Below, piece by piece: positions 8,419-16,672 of a stretch of DNA of 64,000 bases. A program made the translations under genes and the position numbers. Source of the stretch: Cellvibrio mixtus subsp. mixtus J3-8 (GTDB taxonomy: Bacteria; Pseudomonadota; Gammaproteobacteria; Pseudomonadales; Cellvibrionaceae); assembly GCF_000766945.1 (NCBI RefSeq), contig NZ_KN266209.1, positions 82,471 through 146,470 of the forward strand. Reading direction: 5' to 3'. The stretch's first letter is position 1; the number at the start of each line of letters is the position of its first letter. The notes beneath the pieces are model-generated. The model searched no databases, was not told the DNA's origin, and saw only the letters and a list, made by a program, of their open reading frames with translations.

Positions 8419-9390
8419 CTAGTAATGGTCCTTTTTATCGTCAAGTATACGTATTTCGATCAGGATCGATTTCAAAAGTCCAAGAGCCCTTCCGAGTAAA
8501 TAAAAAAAATCCAGAACGTACATTTTTATATAACGATCAATACTGAAAAGCCTTACCGTTGAGCGAACCAACCGCTTGAACGTTAATAAAATCGGGATGG
8601 CAAACAAAATTAGCACCTGCATGAAGAATGCCTGCACAGTGAAAATCAAGGATAGCGGCAATGTGATTAAGGTCACCAAAAAAAATACCGTAAGTGCAAA
8701 AGTGGGATCTATACCACTCTTCTTGCTTTTCAAATAACTGGAGGCATGCCACATCTGCCGGCGCATAAACTCTGATATCGTTGTCGGGTATCCCAAATGG
8801 ATAAAGGCACAACATTTCGCTATATGAACTTTATGACCCAACTCACGCAACCGATGCCCTAATCCGGAATCCTCTCCAGCAGTCAAGGTCTCATCAAACC
8901 CGTTAACGCTCAGGAATAATGATTTGCTCAGCAAAATACTTCCACCAATCAAGGTTCCGTTTATATCATCTTTAGGGTCGACATTTATGACCCATGCAGT
9001 TTCGACCCAGGAAGGATTTGCTCGAAGCAAACAAGTGCCACCAACAACATCGCAATTATTCGCTTCCATATAAGCCAGGGCATCCGTTAGCCATGTCACC
9101 GGGGGAATGCAGTCCCCATCAAGGAAGGCCACCATTTCGCCTTTTGATTTAGACACACCGAAATTTCTCACTGCACCAACCCTGACATTTGGCACAACAT
9201 AAACATCAACTCCAAATCCCCTGGCTATCTCCACCGTTCTATCTTTAGACCCATTGTCAACAACAATGATTTCAATCAGTTCGGAGGGGTAATCCAGCGC
9301 CTGGACTGATTTAAGGCAATCGGCAATATATCGCTCTTCATTAAATGCCGGAATAATTATCGAAACTGAAGGGAGTGACGGATTATTCAT
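8419..9390 (-). CDS. Glycosyltransferase family 2 with C-terminal membrane anchor
   Basis: A GT2 enzyme of about 323 residues. The N-terminal GT-A domain shows VSIIIPAFNEERYIADCL, IIVVDNGSKDRTVEIA and the metal motif AFLDGDCIPP; the central EDSGLG-type acidic motif (TAGEDSGLGHRLRE) fits the acceptor side. A hydrophobic C-terminal stretch (LTVFFLVTLITLPLSLIF and following) makes one or two membrane spans that probably hold it at the inner membrane. The frame extends to an ATG at 9411 inside the preceding gene but without a ribosome binding site; the ATG at 9390 has GGAG about ten bases upstream and is preferred. Donor unknown. Confidence 0.83.
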   Translation of the reverse strand: MNNPSLPSVSIIIPAFNEERYIADCLKSVQALDYPSELIEIIVVDNGSKDRTVEIARGFGVDVYVVPNVRVGAVRNFGVSKSKGEMVAFLDGDCIPPVTWLTDALAYMEANNCDVVGGTCLLRANPSWVETAWVINVDPKDDINGTLIGGSILLSKSLFLSVNGFDETLTAGEDSGLGHRLRELGHKVHIAKCCAFIHLGYPTTISEFMRRQMWHASSYLKSKKSGIDPTFALTVFFLVTLITLPLSLIFTVQAFFMQVLILFAIPILLTFKRLVRSTVRLFSIDRYIKMYVLDFFYLLGRALGLLKSILIEIRILDDKKDHY

Positions 9391-9395
9391 AAAAC

Positions 9396-10403
9396 TCAAA
9401 CTCCACTCCATACATGTTCAACATATTGTTGATATATTTTTGAGATGGTAAATTCATCAATAATCGCAGCCCTGTTATGATTCGCACTCAGTTCTATTTC
9501 TGATAGGGACATTTTCTGCCATTGATCAATAGCACTGGCAAGATCATCAATTTCAAAGCCGCTCCTGATAATACTAATAGCTTCGAGGTCCACAGCTATT
9601 CCAACATTTGTACTTATTACCGGCTTGCCACTTAAAATTGCTTCAGCCAATACAATTCCAAACCCCTCATACAATGAGGAACAAATAAATGCATCTATTG
9701 ATGCATAAAATGCCGGCATATCGCCTTGATGCCCCAACAAAAAAACATTATTTTCCAAACCGTGTTGTTTAATCAGCAATTCAAGTGCTGATCGTTTCAC
9801 ACCTTCACCGGCAATATGTAATTGAACCCCATCACATTTGCAGCGGGAAAATGCCACAACCAATGCCTCAAAATTTTTTTGATCATCTAACCGGCCCGCC
9901 GCACCGAGAATAGTTTTTTTACCGGGAGCTGAAAAGTGATATCTTTCTACCATCAACCCGTTAAAGATCACGACTGAGGTTATTCCAAGATGCCGCTGCA
10001 CTGCATCCGCAACAGCTTTGCCAACCGAACTCGAAGATATGCTTTTAGTAGCAAACAATTTACGGATTAAATCTCGTTTGATCTTGTCTTTTTTGGATGC
10101 TGAAGAAAAAAAAGGATAAAGATTATGAAACGTTACCGCACCCTTACCGGTGATCAGGTACAAAAACATAAAAGGCAAAAATGAATGCGCGTGATATAGA
10201 TTTTTCCGCTTGAAAATAATCTCGAAAAAAATCGAAGCCATCCGGAAAAGCGACAAAAAAATATCCCAATATCCTTTTTGCTTTCTAATAACCCTGACGG
10301 CATGTGAATGTCCATTTTCAAGGCCTTGAGCAGCCAGCTCATTGGCAACCGAAAATATTCCCGAACGCTCCCAATGAACTATATGGATAACTTTCCTATT
10401 CAA
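9396..10403 (-). CDS. Glycosyltransferase family 4
   Basis: A 335-residue GT4 enzyme. The C-terminal donor domain has ILGAAGRLDDQKNFEALV, IAGEGVKRSALE, FLGHQGDMPAFY and the diagnostic SSLYEGFGIVLAEAILSGKPVIST with two conserved Glu residues. The N-terminal domain is somewhat short but complete. The start is a TTG at 10403 preceded by AAGGTG at a good spacing; no in-frame ATG lies near, so the TTG start is likely genuine and may lower expression. It follows the CapA-like gene after ten bases. Substrate is unknown; by context it adds a sugar to the EPS repeat unit. Confidence 0.85.
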   Translation of the reverse strand: MNRKVIHIVHWERSGIFSVANELAAQGLENGHSHAVRVIRKQKGYWDIFLSLFRMASIFFEIIFKRKNLYHAHSFLPFMFLYLITGKGAVTFHNLYPFFSSASKKDKIKRDLIRKLFATKSISSSSVGKAVADAVQRHLGITSVVIFNGLMVERYHFSAPGKKTILGAAGRLDDQKNFEALVVAFSRCKCDGVQLHIAGEGVKRSALELLIKQHGLENNVFLLGHQGDMPAFYASIDAFICSSLYEGFGIVLAEAILSGKPVISTNVGIAVDLEAISIIRSGFEIDDLASAIDQWQKMSLSEIELSANHNRAAIIDEFTISKIYQQYVEHVWSGV

Positions 10404-10413
10404 TTAATTCACC

Positions 10414-11421
10414 TTAAAAGCCAAATTTCTTCAACACTTTTCGTTTAATGAAAATAAATTTAAGGCTTACCTTTCCCCTAAAGAAATTCGATGCAAAAAA
10501 TATTATTTTCATCAACGAGAAAAATCTGAACCCAGAAGCATTTTCATATAGGCAAAAACTTCCAGCCGTGATTTTATTTGCCACTGAGGCCTTAACCGGC
10601 GTGCCGTTTGGCAAAATAGTTACAGGGTGGACACTTGCATCAAACGAATATTTATTTAAGTCGATTTCCAGAATCGCAGACTTGCACAACCGTTTATCCC
10701 AGGGAAGATCAAATATAAAATTACCTAACGACCAGGCACATAAATAATGCTCTGATCGTTCCACAGGGAAAAATATATGGGGATGATGGCCAACAATAAA
10801 ATTTACCCCAGCCTCCCTAAAGCGGTTTGCCATATCAATTTGTTCCTGGGTAGGACTGATTTTTTCTTCCTTGCCCCAATGCAAGGACAGTAAAATCCAA
10901 TCAACCGTACCCTTAACTTCCTTAACCTTTTTCAGTATTTTTTCTACATCCAGGGTTTCATAGAGCTGCTGTTCGGGAAATGTGTTATCAGGAACATCCG
11001 AGCCGGCAATTATGGCAATTTTAATTCCATTTTTTTCCAGGATACATTCGTCACCAACATTTCCGATGGGAATAATATTGTTGCTCTCCAGTAGAGCCAG
11101 GGTATGGCGATATGCTTGTTCGCCATGTTGGATAATATGGTTATTTGCAACATGCATTAAATTAAAACCCGCATCAGCAAGCATTCCAGCTGCATGGGGA
11201 TCGCCACGAAAAACAACACTTTCCGGATCTTTGGAATTCAAACCAATATCCGAAATTGGCCCTTCCAAGTTTCCGCAAACATAATCTGCCGCTGCAAATA
11301 TTGGTTTAACCGATGCGAATATATCTTGCCTGTCTGCCGTAGACCTGGGCCCATGCCCAAAAGAAAAATAGTGCTCTCCCAACGAAATATCGCCTACAAA
11401 CATTAATTTTAAACTGCTCAA
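10414..11421 (-). CDS. CapA-family protein (PGA_cap metallophosphatase-like fold)
   Basis: A 335-residue member of the CapA family, whose founding member takes part in poly-gamma-glutamate capsule synthesis and export, though many relatives sit in polysaccharide loci with unknown roles. Metal-site motifs of the calcineurin-like fold are visible: FVGDISLGEHYF near the start, CGNLEGPIS, MHVANNHIIQHGE, ILLSLHWGKE and FIVGHHPHIFFPVE. No signal peptide or N-terminal anchor is seen, but a basic hydrophobic tail is present. The start is a TTG at 11421 with GGAG eight bases upstream; the ATG six codons later (11403) is an alternative. Neighbouring CapK-like and glycosyltransferase genes suggest addition or removal of a non-sugar group on the polymer. 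Confidence 0.8.
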   Translation of the reverse strand: MSSLKLMFVGDISLGEHYFSFGHGPRSTADRQDIFASVKPIFAAADYVCGNLEGPISDIGLNSKDPESVVFRGDPHAAGMLADAGFNLMHVANNHIIQHGEQAYRHTLALLESNNIIPIGNVGDECILEKNGIKIAIIAGSDVPDNTFPEQQLYETLDVEKILKKVKEVKGTVDWILLSLHWGKEEKISPTQEQIDMANRFREAGVNFIVGHHPHIFFPVERSEHYLCAWSLGNFIFDLPWDKRLCKSAILEIDLNKYSFDASVHPVTILPNGTPVKASVANKITAGSFCLYENASGFRFFSLMKIIFFASNFFRGKVSLKFIFIKRKVLKKFGF

Positions 11422-11474
11422 CTATTTAGCTCCGCTGGTATATTTAAATAGTTTCAACTATTAGCTGTTACCAG

Positions 11475-12857
11475 CTACTGACCTTTCTTAAAATTACTAA
11501 TCACCGGTTTAAACTTTCCGTTTTTTTCTTTGGCAATCTCGTTGACGAGCGCTATTTCAATGGGTAAATCATCACCTACACGTTTTATTAACTCACGGCG
11601 CAAATCAATGCCGGCTTGTTCGGTATAAGTTTCATCCGGCACTAAACGGAGACTAATTGCACCGGATTGGTCTTGTAGTATTTGCGCCGCTCTAATGCCA
11701 CTTCCACCTTTAAAAATGGGGTCCAGCCTGCCTACCGGTGTGCCATCACACATGTATATCACATCATCTTTACGCCCATGCACTTGTACCAATTCAGGAA
11801 ACCCGTTTGCATTGGCTGAACCGATAGTGACCGTATCTCCGATAGCGTAACGAATAACAGGCATGGAATAATTCACCAACCCCGTTACCACCAATTCACC
11901 TTCACCTTGTTCAGCAATTTCGCCGGACGGTGTGCGAACCTCGGCAATACCATGCTCAGGATGGAACCGCATACTGCCGTCTGGCAAGCTCGAAACAAAA
12001 AACGCCATTTCTGTACACCCATATTGATTCACAATAGGTGCATCGAATGCTTGCTGTAATAACGTTTTTTGCCACTCATGCAAATTTTCCGCAGTTGTCA
12101 TCAGTAGCTTGAGGGGTAAAGGTGGCAACTTTTCAGCAACAATGAATTCAGCAATGCGCGTGATACTAGAGGGATAACTAAAAATTTCTTGCGGCTGGTA
12201 TGTGCGCAATTTGTTGTAATAATGAATTACATTTTCCGGTTTCAGGTGATACGAGGACATTAGCAAATTTTTTTGCGCTGCATCATAACGCCAAAATGGC
12301 GGTTTTTTTTGTACCGCCGGCATAATGATACGACCAAATAATGTAGCCCTGCGCGCAACAGGATCTACGCCATACCATGAGCGCAGGCGAGAAAAAAAAG
12401 CATAATGTTCGCTACGTGAATCCTGATCCGTAAACACAGACAATGGTGTTCCCGTTGTCCCGCTGGTAAATAACGTCATTGGCTTGGCAGTGACATTACG
12501 CGGGCCTGCTTTAAACAGCGCAGCATTTTCGCGAATAAAATTTTTTTCAATTACAGGGAATTGTTTTATATCCGCAAGGGAACGAATATCACTAACGCTG
12601 ATACCCTGTTCTTTTGCCCAGCGACGATAAAACTCTGTGTTGTAAATCGCATGCCGCGCAAGTTGTACAAATTGTTCGCTTTGATAAGCGCACATTTGCT
12701 CCGCAGTGAATTGGCTGCTGATGAGTAACTCTTTAAGTTTTTCTTCGCCTGCCGGACGGTAGCGTTCGGCGCGCAAGCGTAACCCCATCAAACTCACGGC
12801 AAGGTTTTGCAAAAACACCGGGCTTTTATAATAAAGAGATTCAACAACAGGATTCAT
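11475..12857 (-). CDS. CapK/phenylacetate-CoA-ligase-like adenylate-forming enzyme
   Basis: A 460-residue protein of the ANL superfamily related to PaaK and to CapK proteins of capsule loci. The AMP-binding P-loop is clear (TLFTSGTTGTPLSVF, about residues 126-140), followed by NQYGCTEMAFF (A5-like motif), YAIGDTV (A7) and VHGRKDDVIY (A8), and the C-terminal Lys region KEKNGKFKP. It should activate a carboxylic acid as an acyl-adenylate; the acid is not predictable. The ATG overlaps the stop of the upstream GT4 gene (ATGA). In XrtA-type EPS clusters such enzymes are thought to prepare an acyl or amino-acyl group for polymer decoration, which fits the neighbouring CapA-like protein. Confidence 0.85.
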   Translation of the reverse strand: MNPVVESLYYKSPVFLQNLAVSLMGLRLRAERYRPAGEEKLKELLISSQFTAEQMCAYQSEQFVQLARHAIYNTEFYRRWAKEQGISVSDIRSLADIKQFPVIEKNFIRENAALFKAGPRNVTAKPMTLFTSGTTGTPLSVFTDQDSRSEHYAFFSRLRSWYGVDPVARRATLFGRIIMPAVQKKPPFWRYDAAQKNLLMSSYHLKPENVIHYYNKLRTYQPQEIFSYPSSITRIAEFIVAEKLPPLPLKLLMTTAENLHEWQKTLLQQAFDAPIVNQYGCTEMAFFVSSLPDGSMRFHPEHGIAEVRTPSGEIAEQGEGELVVTGLVNYSMPVIRYAIGDTVTIGSANANGFPELVQVHGRKDDVIYMCDGTPVGRLDPIFKGGSGIRAAQILQDQSGAISLRLVPDETYTEQAGIDLRRELIKRVGDDLPIEIALVNEIAKEKNGKFKPVISNFKKGQ

Positions 12858-13960
12858 ACGCTAAGCCGCTGTGCGATGAGAGATTGATAAATAGCGAGAT
12901 AACTGGCCGCCATAGCTTCGGCAGTATAGTTCTGCATATAACGCGCATAATTACGCGCTATTAATTGTTCTCGTTCTGCGATTGTTTTTTGTAACCAATC
13001 ACGGCATTTACTTACAATTGAATCTACGGAAGCTGGCGCAATTAGCAGTGGATTATCTGCACCAAGCACCTGGGGGATTCCTCCAACTGAAGATGCCATA
13101 ATCGGTGTTTTATTACGCATGGCTTCCAGCAAGGTTACAGGAATACCTTCCGTTAAGGAGGGCATGACCACCATGTGATACTGATGAAATTGAGCCTGGG
13201 CATTACTGACAAATCCGGCAAATCGAATAAACCCGGATTGCCCCAATTGCTCAGCCTGAAGTTTTAACTGCGCATCTAAACCGCCTGCGCCCATTAATGT
13301 CAGGCGGCACGTTGGATGGTCGCGATTCAACTCCGCCAATGCACTAATGAGATAACCAAATCCTTTTTCGGGCGAAAGCCGGCCAACTGCTACCAATTCC
13401 AGGAGTCCATCGACCTGCACAGGCGAAGGCATTGAGTTTTCAGCCGCAATGCCATTACTAATAACGCCAATGCGCGAACTATTACCGCTAAAGGCGTTAA
13501 GCTGACGCATTTGATCACTAACAAGAATTATTTTATCGAAGCGGCCCAGCGCAATTCGATCAAGCAATTCATAAAGCCACATTTTGTGTGGAAACTTTGC
13601 TTTTACATAACCATGGACAGTCGATAATAGTGGCATGCCTGCTTTGCGACGCCCAAGCAAGGCGAGCAGAATATTAAATTTGTAACCGTGGGAATGCAGC
13701 AACTGGATTTTTTGCTCAACAAGTGCAGCGTGTAATTGGCGCATCCCCGCCAGATTAATCCCGGCTTTCATACGCCAAACAAGCACCGGGATAGATTGGG
13801 CGCGGGCAGCTTGCTCCAGCGGTTTTTCCGCTTCACCAGGCAAACCACAACTAACAATCAATGGATTTAATCCCTGCCGTTGTTGCTGCTTGCATAGAGT
13901 AAGCAGCACTTGTTCAGCACCGTAAAGACCACCACTATCGATAAGATGAGCAATATTCAT
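12854..13960 (-). CDS. Glycosyltransferase family 4
   Basis: A GT4 enzyme of about 368 residues. The N-terminus MNIAHLIDSGGLYGAEQVLL carries the acceptor-domain glycine loop, and the donor domain has LVAVGRLSPEKGFGYLI, MGAGGLDAQL, FAGFVSNAQAQF and MPSLTEGIPVTLLEAMRNKTPI with its Glu pair. The frame could open upstream, inside the preceding gene, but the ATG at 13960 has AGGTG eight bases before it and fits the family N-terminus. Related enzymes are a regular component of exosortase A loci. The four-base overlap with the CapK-like gene shows tight coupling. Confidence 0.87.
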   Translation of the reverse strand: MNIAHLIDSGGLYGAEQVLLTLCKQQQRQGLNPLIVSCGLPGEAEKPLEQAARAQSIPVLVWRMKAGINLAGMRQLHAALVEQKIQLLHSHGYKFNILLALLGRRKAGMPLLSTVHGYVKAKFPHKMWLYELLDRIALGRFDKIILVSDQMRQLNAFSGNSSRIGVISNGIAAENSMPSPVQVDGLLELVAVGRLSPEKGFGYLISALAELNRDHPTCRLTLMGAGGLDAQLKLQAEQLGQSGFIRFAGFVSNAQAQFHQYHMVVMPSLTEGIPVTLLEAMRNKTPIMASSVGGIPQVLGADNPLLIAPASVDSIVSKCRDWLQKTIAEREQLIARNYARYMQNYTAEAMAASYLAIYQSLIAQRLSV

Positions 13961-13971
13961 TGCAATAGCAC

Positions 13972-15111
13972 CTAACCGACCCTGGGTTTCCAAATAACAA
14001 TTTTTTCGCCTTTAATAAACTTCAGGAATGCCATTGCTGCCGCAACATTTATTAAACAAAAATAATTGGCTAACGCCAGCCAACGATTTCTGGTTCCATC
14101 ATTCAATGACACAAACGCTGCCGCGCCGTAAAAAATAATCTGGATTAAAAATGTATATTGATAAAACCAACCCTCACCGGTAACCAAGCCATTGCTTACG
14201 AACACCAGAATCAGAGGGATAAACGCAAGATAACGCAACAATTTATGTGAAAACAATTGCAAACTAAATAAGCCATAATTACCGGGATTGAATAAATGTT
14301 TCATATCCCACATGGCCCAAAAAGCACGCAGCGATACCCGTACACGCATACGGAATTCCGATTGGGAATTGCTTAAGGATTCCTCGTTCAACAATGCTTC
14401 TTCACAATAAATAACACGTTTACCCTGAGTGACGACTTTAAGTGGTAAAACAAAATCGGGTAACTGATCTGCACTCATGGGTTGGTACAAAGATTTTCTC
14501 ACCGCGTCCACACCGCCATCCACGCCAACAACAGATGAGACATCAGCTTCCAGGCGGCGCAAATGATTTTCATATTTCATATAGGCGCTGCAACCATCGC
14601 CGATCACATTGCCTTCTTCGTTTACATACACCATTTTTCCGGTGACATAACCAACATCCGGATCAGCAAAGCACGCAACCAGTTTTTCAATCGCATCAGG
14701 TTGGTAATGGCTATTCGCATCAGAAAATACAATGATCTCACCGGTAGTATGTGGCATCGCCAAATTCAAACCCGACGTTTTTCCCTGACGCGGGACTTGT
14801 CGAACTAATTTCACACGCGAGTTTTGTTCTGCAATTTCTGTCACTATTTCGTCAGTTTTATCCTCCGACTCATCTGAAATTACAATAATATCGATGAGGT
14901 CAGCGGGATATGTTTGCGCAAGTTTATTTTCAATGGTTGCGCGAATAACCTTTTCCTCATTGAATGCTGGAATCAACACCGTAACGCGCGGCTTTTCTGT
15001 CGCCAACGCATCGCGCTTGATTGGCTTTTTCGGCAGGAAACGCAATAACAACGGATAACCCGCATAAATATAAATAACCAATAAACCTGATAACCAAAAC
15101 AGCAGTTCCAT
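13972..15111 (-). CDS. Membrane glycosyltransferase family 2 (processive-type architecture)
   Basis: A 379-residue GT2 protein with one N-terminal span (LLFWLSGLLVIYIYAGYPLL) and several C-terminal spans flanking the cytosolic catalytic domain, the layout of cellulose- and hyaluronan-synthase relatives such as IcaA. Catalytic motifs: VTVLIPAFNEEKVIRATI, IIVISDESEDKTDEIV, VFSDANSHYQPDA and the VGVDGGVDAVRKSLY region. A proper Q-x-x-R-W motif is not visible; SEFRMRVRVSLRAFW stands at its place, so it may add single residues rather than polymerise. The ATG at 15111 has a strong AAAGG site. It follows the exosortase gene by nine bases and is probably its operon partner. Confidence 0.84.
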   Translation of the reverse strand: MELLFWLSGLLVIYIYAGYPLLLRFLPKKPIKRDALATEKPRVTVLIPAFNEEKVIRATIENKLAQTYPADLIDIIVISDESEDKTDEIVTEIAEQNSRVKLVRQVPRQGKTSGLNLAMPHTTGEIIVFSDANSHYQPDAIEKLVACFADPDVGYVTGKMVYVNEEGNVIGDGCSAYMKYENHLRRLEADVSSVVGVDGGVDAVRKSLYQPMSADQLPDFVLPLKVVTQGKRVIYCEEALLNEESLSNSQSEFRMRVRVSLRAFWAMWDMKHLFNPGNYGLFSLQLFSHKLLRYLAFIPLILVFVSNGLVTGEGWFYQYTFLIQIIFYGAAAFVSLNDGTRNRWLALANYFCLINVAAAMAFLKFIKGEKIVIWKPRVG

Positions 15112-15120
15112 AGTTAACCT

Positions 15121-16557
15121 TTAGTTGATAATTAATTCGTTAATACCCAGCAGTTGTTGTACTGCATCATCACAGCTGTTGTTTGCACATTCAGTTTGAA
15201 GTGTAATTATTGAAAAATAGTTATTCCCGCTTAACAGTGCAGGGATTTGCAGTAGCTTGGCCTTTGGCACTGTTGGAGCGCGATACCCGCCTACATCGAA
15301 CCATTGCAATTGCACCACTTTACGCACGCCGGATTTCTGCCGAAGGATATCGATACGCACCTGGTTATTTTTTGCAGCCATGATTTTACTGCTATCAATC
15401 ACCCATGCTTCGGTATCGAACTGATGCGCAATATAAGGAACCAAGCGCTCTTTGCGGGTTTCAGGATAATATTGGTCAATTCGCAAACGTGCGGAATCAA
15501 CCTGGTAGCTATGGTGGATTTTACTGGGAGGCAACTCCATTTGAACCGGCATGGGGTGATAACTTTGATGAAAATAATCAGCATCCAATTTGTAGACTGG
15601 AGGCTTTGTCCCTGCGGTCGGGTTTATGATAAATGCGAGAATAACCCCGGGTATCAATAGCAGTATTAACACCGCTAATTTTTTCCAACCGACTACCGAA
15701 GGGGTTAAAACAGGCGTGTGTGCGACCCTGCGAATTACCGGCGCAAAATAAATCGCGGGAAAACAAACAAGGGCAAAAATAACCCAGCCAAAAGTTTCAT
15801 GGTCCGACATTAAAGAACTTTGCATTTCAGTGTAGTAACCTACCAGGATGAGGCCGAAAATCCTTATCCAATTCGCAACCAAACCCAGAACGCCAGCCAA
15901 AATCAAACAGACAATTACGCCTTTTTCGCGATAGCCGTTGAGATAACTTATTGCATGGCCCATCGCCAGGGAAATAATTAAATAACGCAATCCCGAACAA
16001 CCATCCGCAATCATAATGTGGCCAGATGGAATAAAAATACTGCTGCCATCAATTAACGCAGGTATTTGCATCCAACGCACCATCACACCTACCACCAGGC
16101 TCGCCAATTCCACTAATGGAGTAGTGAGATAATCCCAAACCGGTAATGTAAAAATTGGCAATAGTAGTAAAAATCGTTGCTGCCAAAATGTTTTTAATCC
16201 AAATACCCAGGAGATACTTAAATACAACAATGGTAACAGTATCAGTTGTTCAAATAATTTAATTTGGACCAACTGAAACAAAAACCATGCGAGACTTAAA
16301 CCGATTAATGCAATAACCAGCAATATATCTACTGCAATATGTTGTCGATGAATTGCCAGGGGGCTTGCTTTGAATAACAGGTAGGCAAACCATAACAACA
16401 AGGGATAAGCATGGGATAACGATTGATCCCATTGGCTCCACTCGCTTGCAAGACCGGCGAAGGTTTGCCAAAAAAGTAAGGGCAGCACAGCAATTACCGC
16501 AAATGGCAGTAATTTTGCCGGTGCAAAAGTCTTTGTGTTTTGTGCGTTATTTTCCAT
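15121..16557 (-). CDS. xrtA: Exosortase (EpsH/XrtA type) fused to EpsI C-terminal domain
   Basis: A 478-residue protein with about eight N-terminal membrane spans and a periplasmic C-terminal domain. The exosortase catalytic triad is intact: Cys187 in ADGCSGLRYL, Arg232 in NWIRIFG and His253 in DHETFGW. From about residue 320 on, after the final span, the protein matches the EpsI-type exosortase-associated domain (PTAGTKPPVYK, RIDQYYPETRKERLV and following). Exosortases cleave PEP-CTERM sorting signals at the inner membrane, and the fused EpsI domain is common in proteobacteria. No PEP-CTERM protein was found in this window, so its substrates must be elsewhere. An intrinsic terminator lies between this gene and prsT upstream, so it probably has its own promoter, but none is obvious in the 56-base leader. 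Confidence 0.92.
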   Translation of the reverse strand: MENNAQNTKTFAPAKLLPFAVIAVLPLLFWQTFAGLASEWSQWDQSLSHAYPLLLWFAYLLFKASPLAIHRQHIAVDILLVIALIGLSLAWFLFQLVQIKLFEQLILLPLLYLSISWVFGLKTFWQQRFLLLLPIFTLPVWDYLTTPLVELASLVVGVMVRWMQIPALIDGSSIFIPSGHIMIADGCSGLRYLIISLAMGHAISYLNGYREKGVIVCLILAGVLGLVANWIRIFGLILVGYYTEMQSSLMSDHETFGWVIFALVCFPAIYFAPVIRRVAHTPVLTPSVVGWKKLAVLILLLIPGVILAFIINPTAGTKPPVYKLDADYFHQSYHPMPVQMELPPSKIHHSYQVDSARLRIDQYYPETRKERLVPYIAHQFDTEAWVIDSSKIMAAKNNQVRIDILRQKSGVRKVVQLQWFDVGGYRAPTVPKAKLLQIPALLSGNNYFSIITLQTECANNSCDDAVQQLLGINELIIN

Positions 16558-16613
16558 GGCTTTGCCTGGACTACCCCTGGAGTGATTATTTGCTCTGCAA
16601 ACAACCCGGTCAG

Positions 16614-16649
16614 ACTAAAAATAAAAACTGGGCCATTGGAGGCCCAGTT
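16614..16649 (-). terminator. Intrinsic terminator after prsT
   Basis: AACTGGGCC (16626-16634) pairs perfectly with GGCCCAGTT (16641-16649) around a six-base loop. On the minus strand the stem is followed by a U-rich tail (GTTTTTATTTTTA). It lies just downstream of the prsT stop codon and upstream of the exosortase start, separating the export/TPR genes from the exosortase-glycosyltransferase run. Confidence 0.85.
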
Positions 16650-16672
16650 ATCTCGATTTTTTACATTAAATA

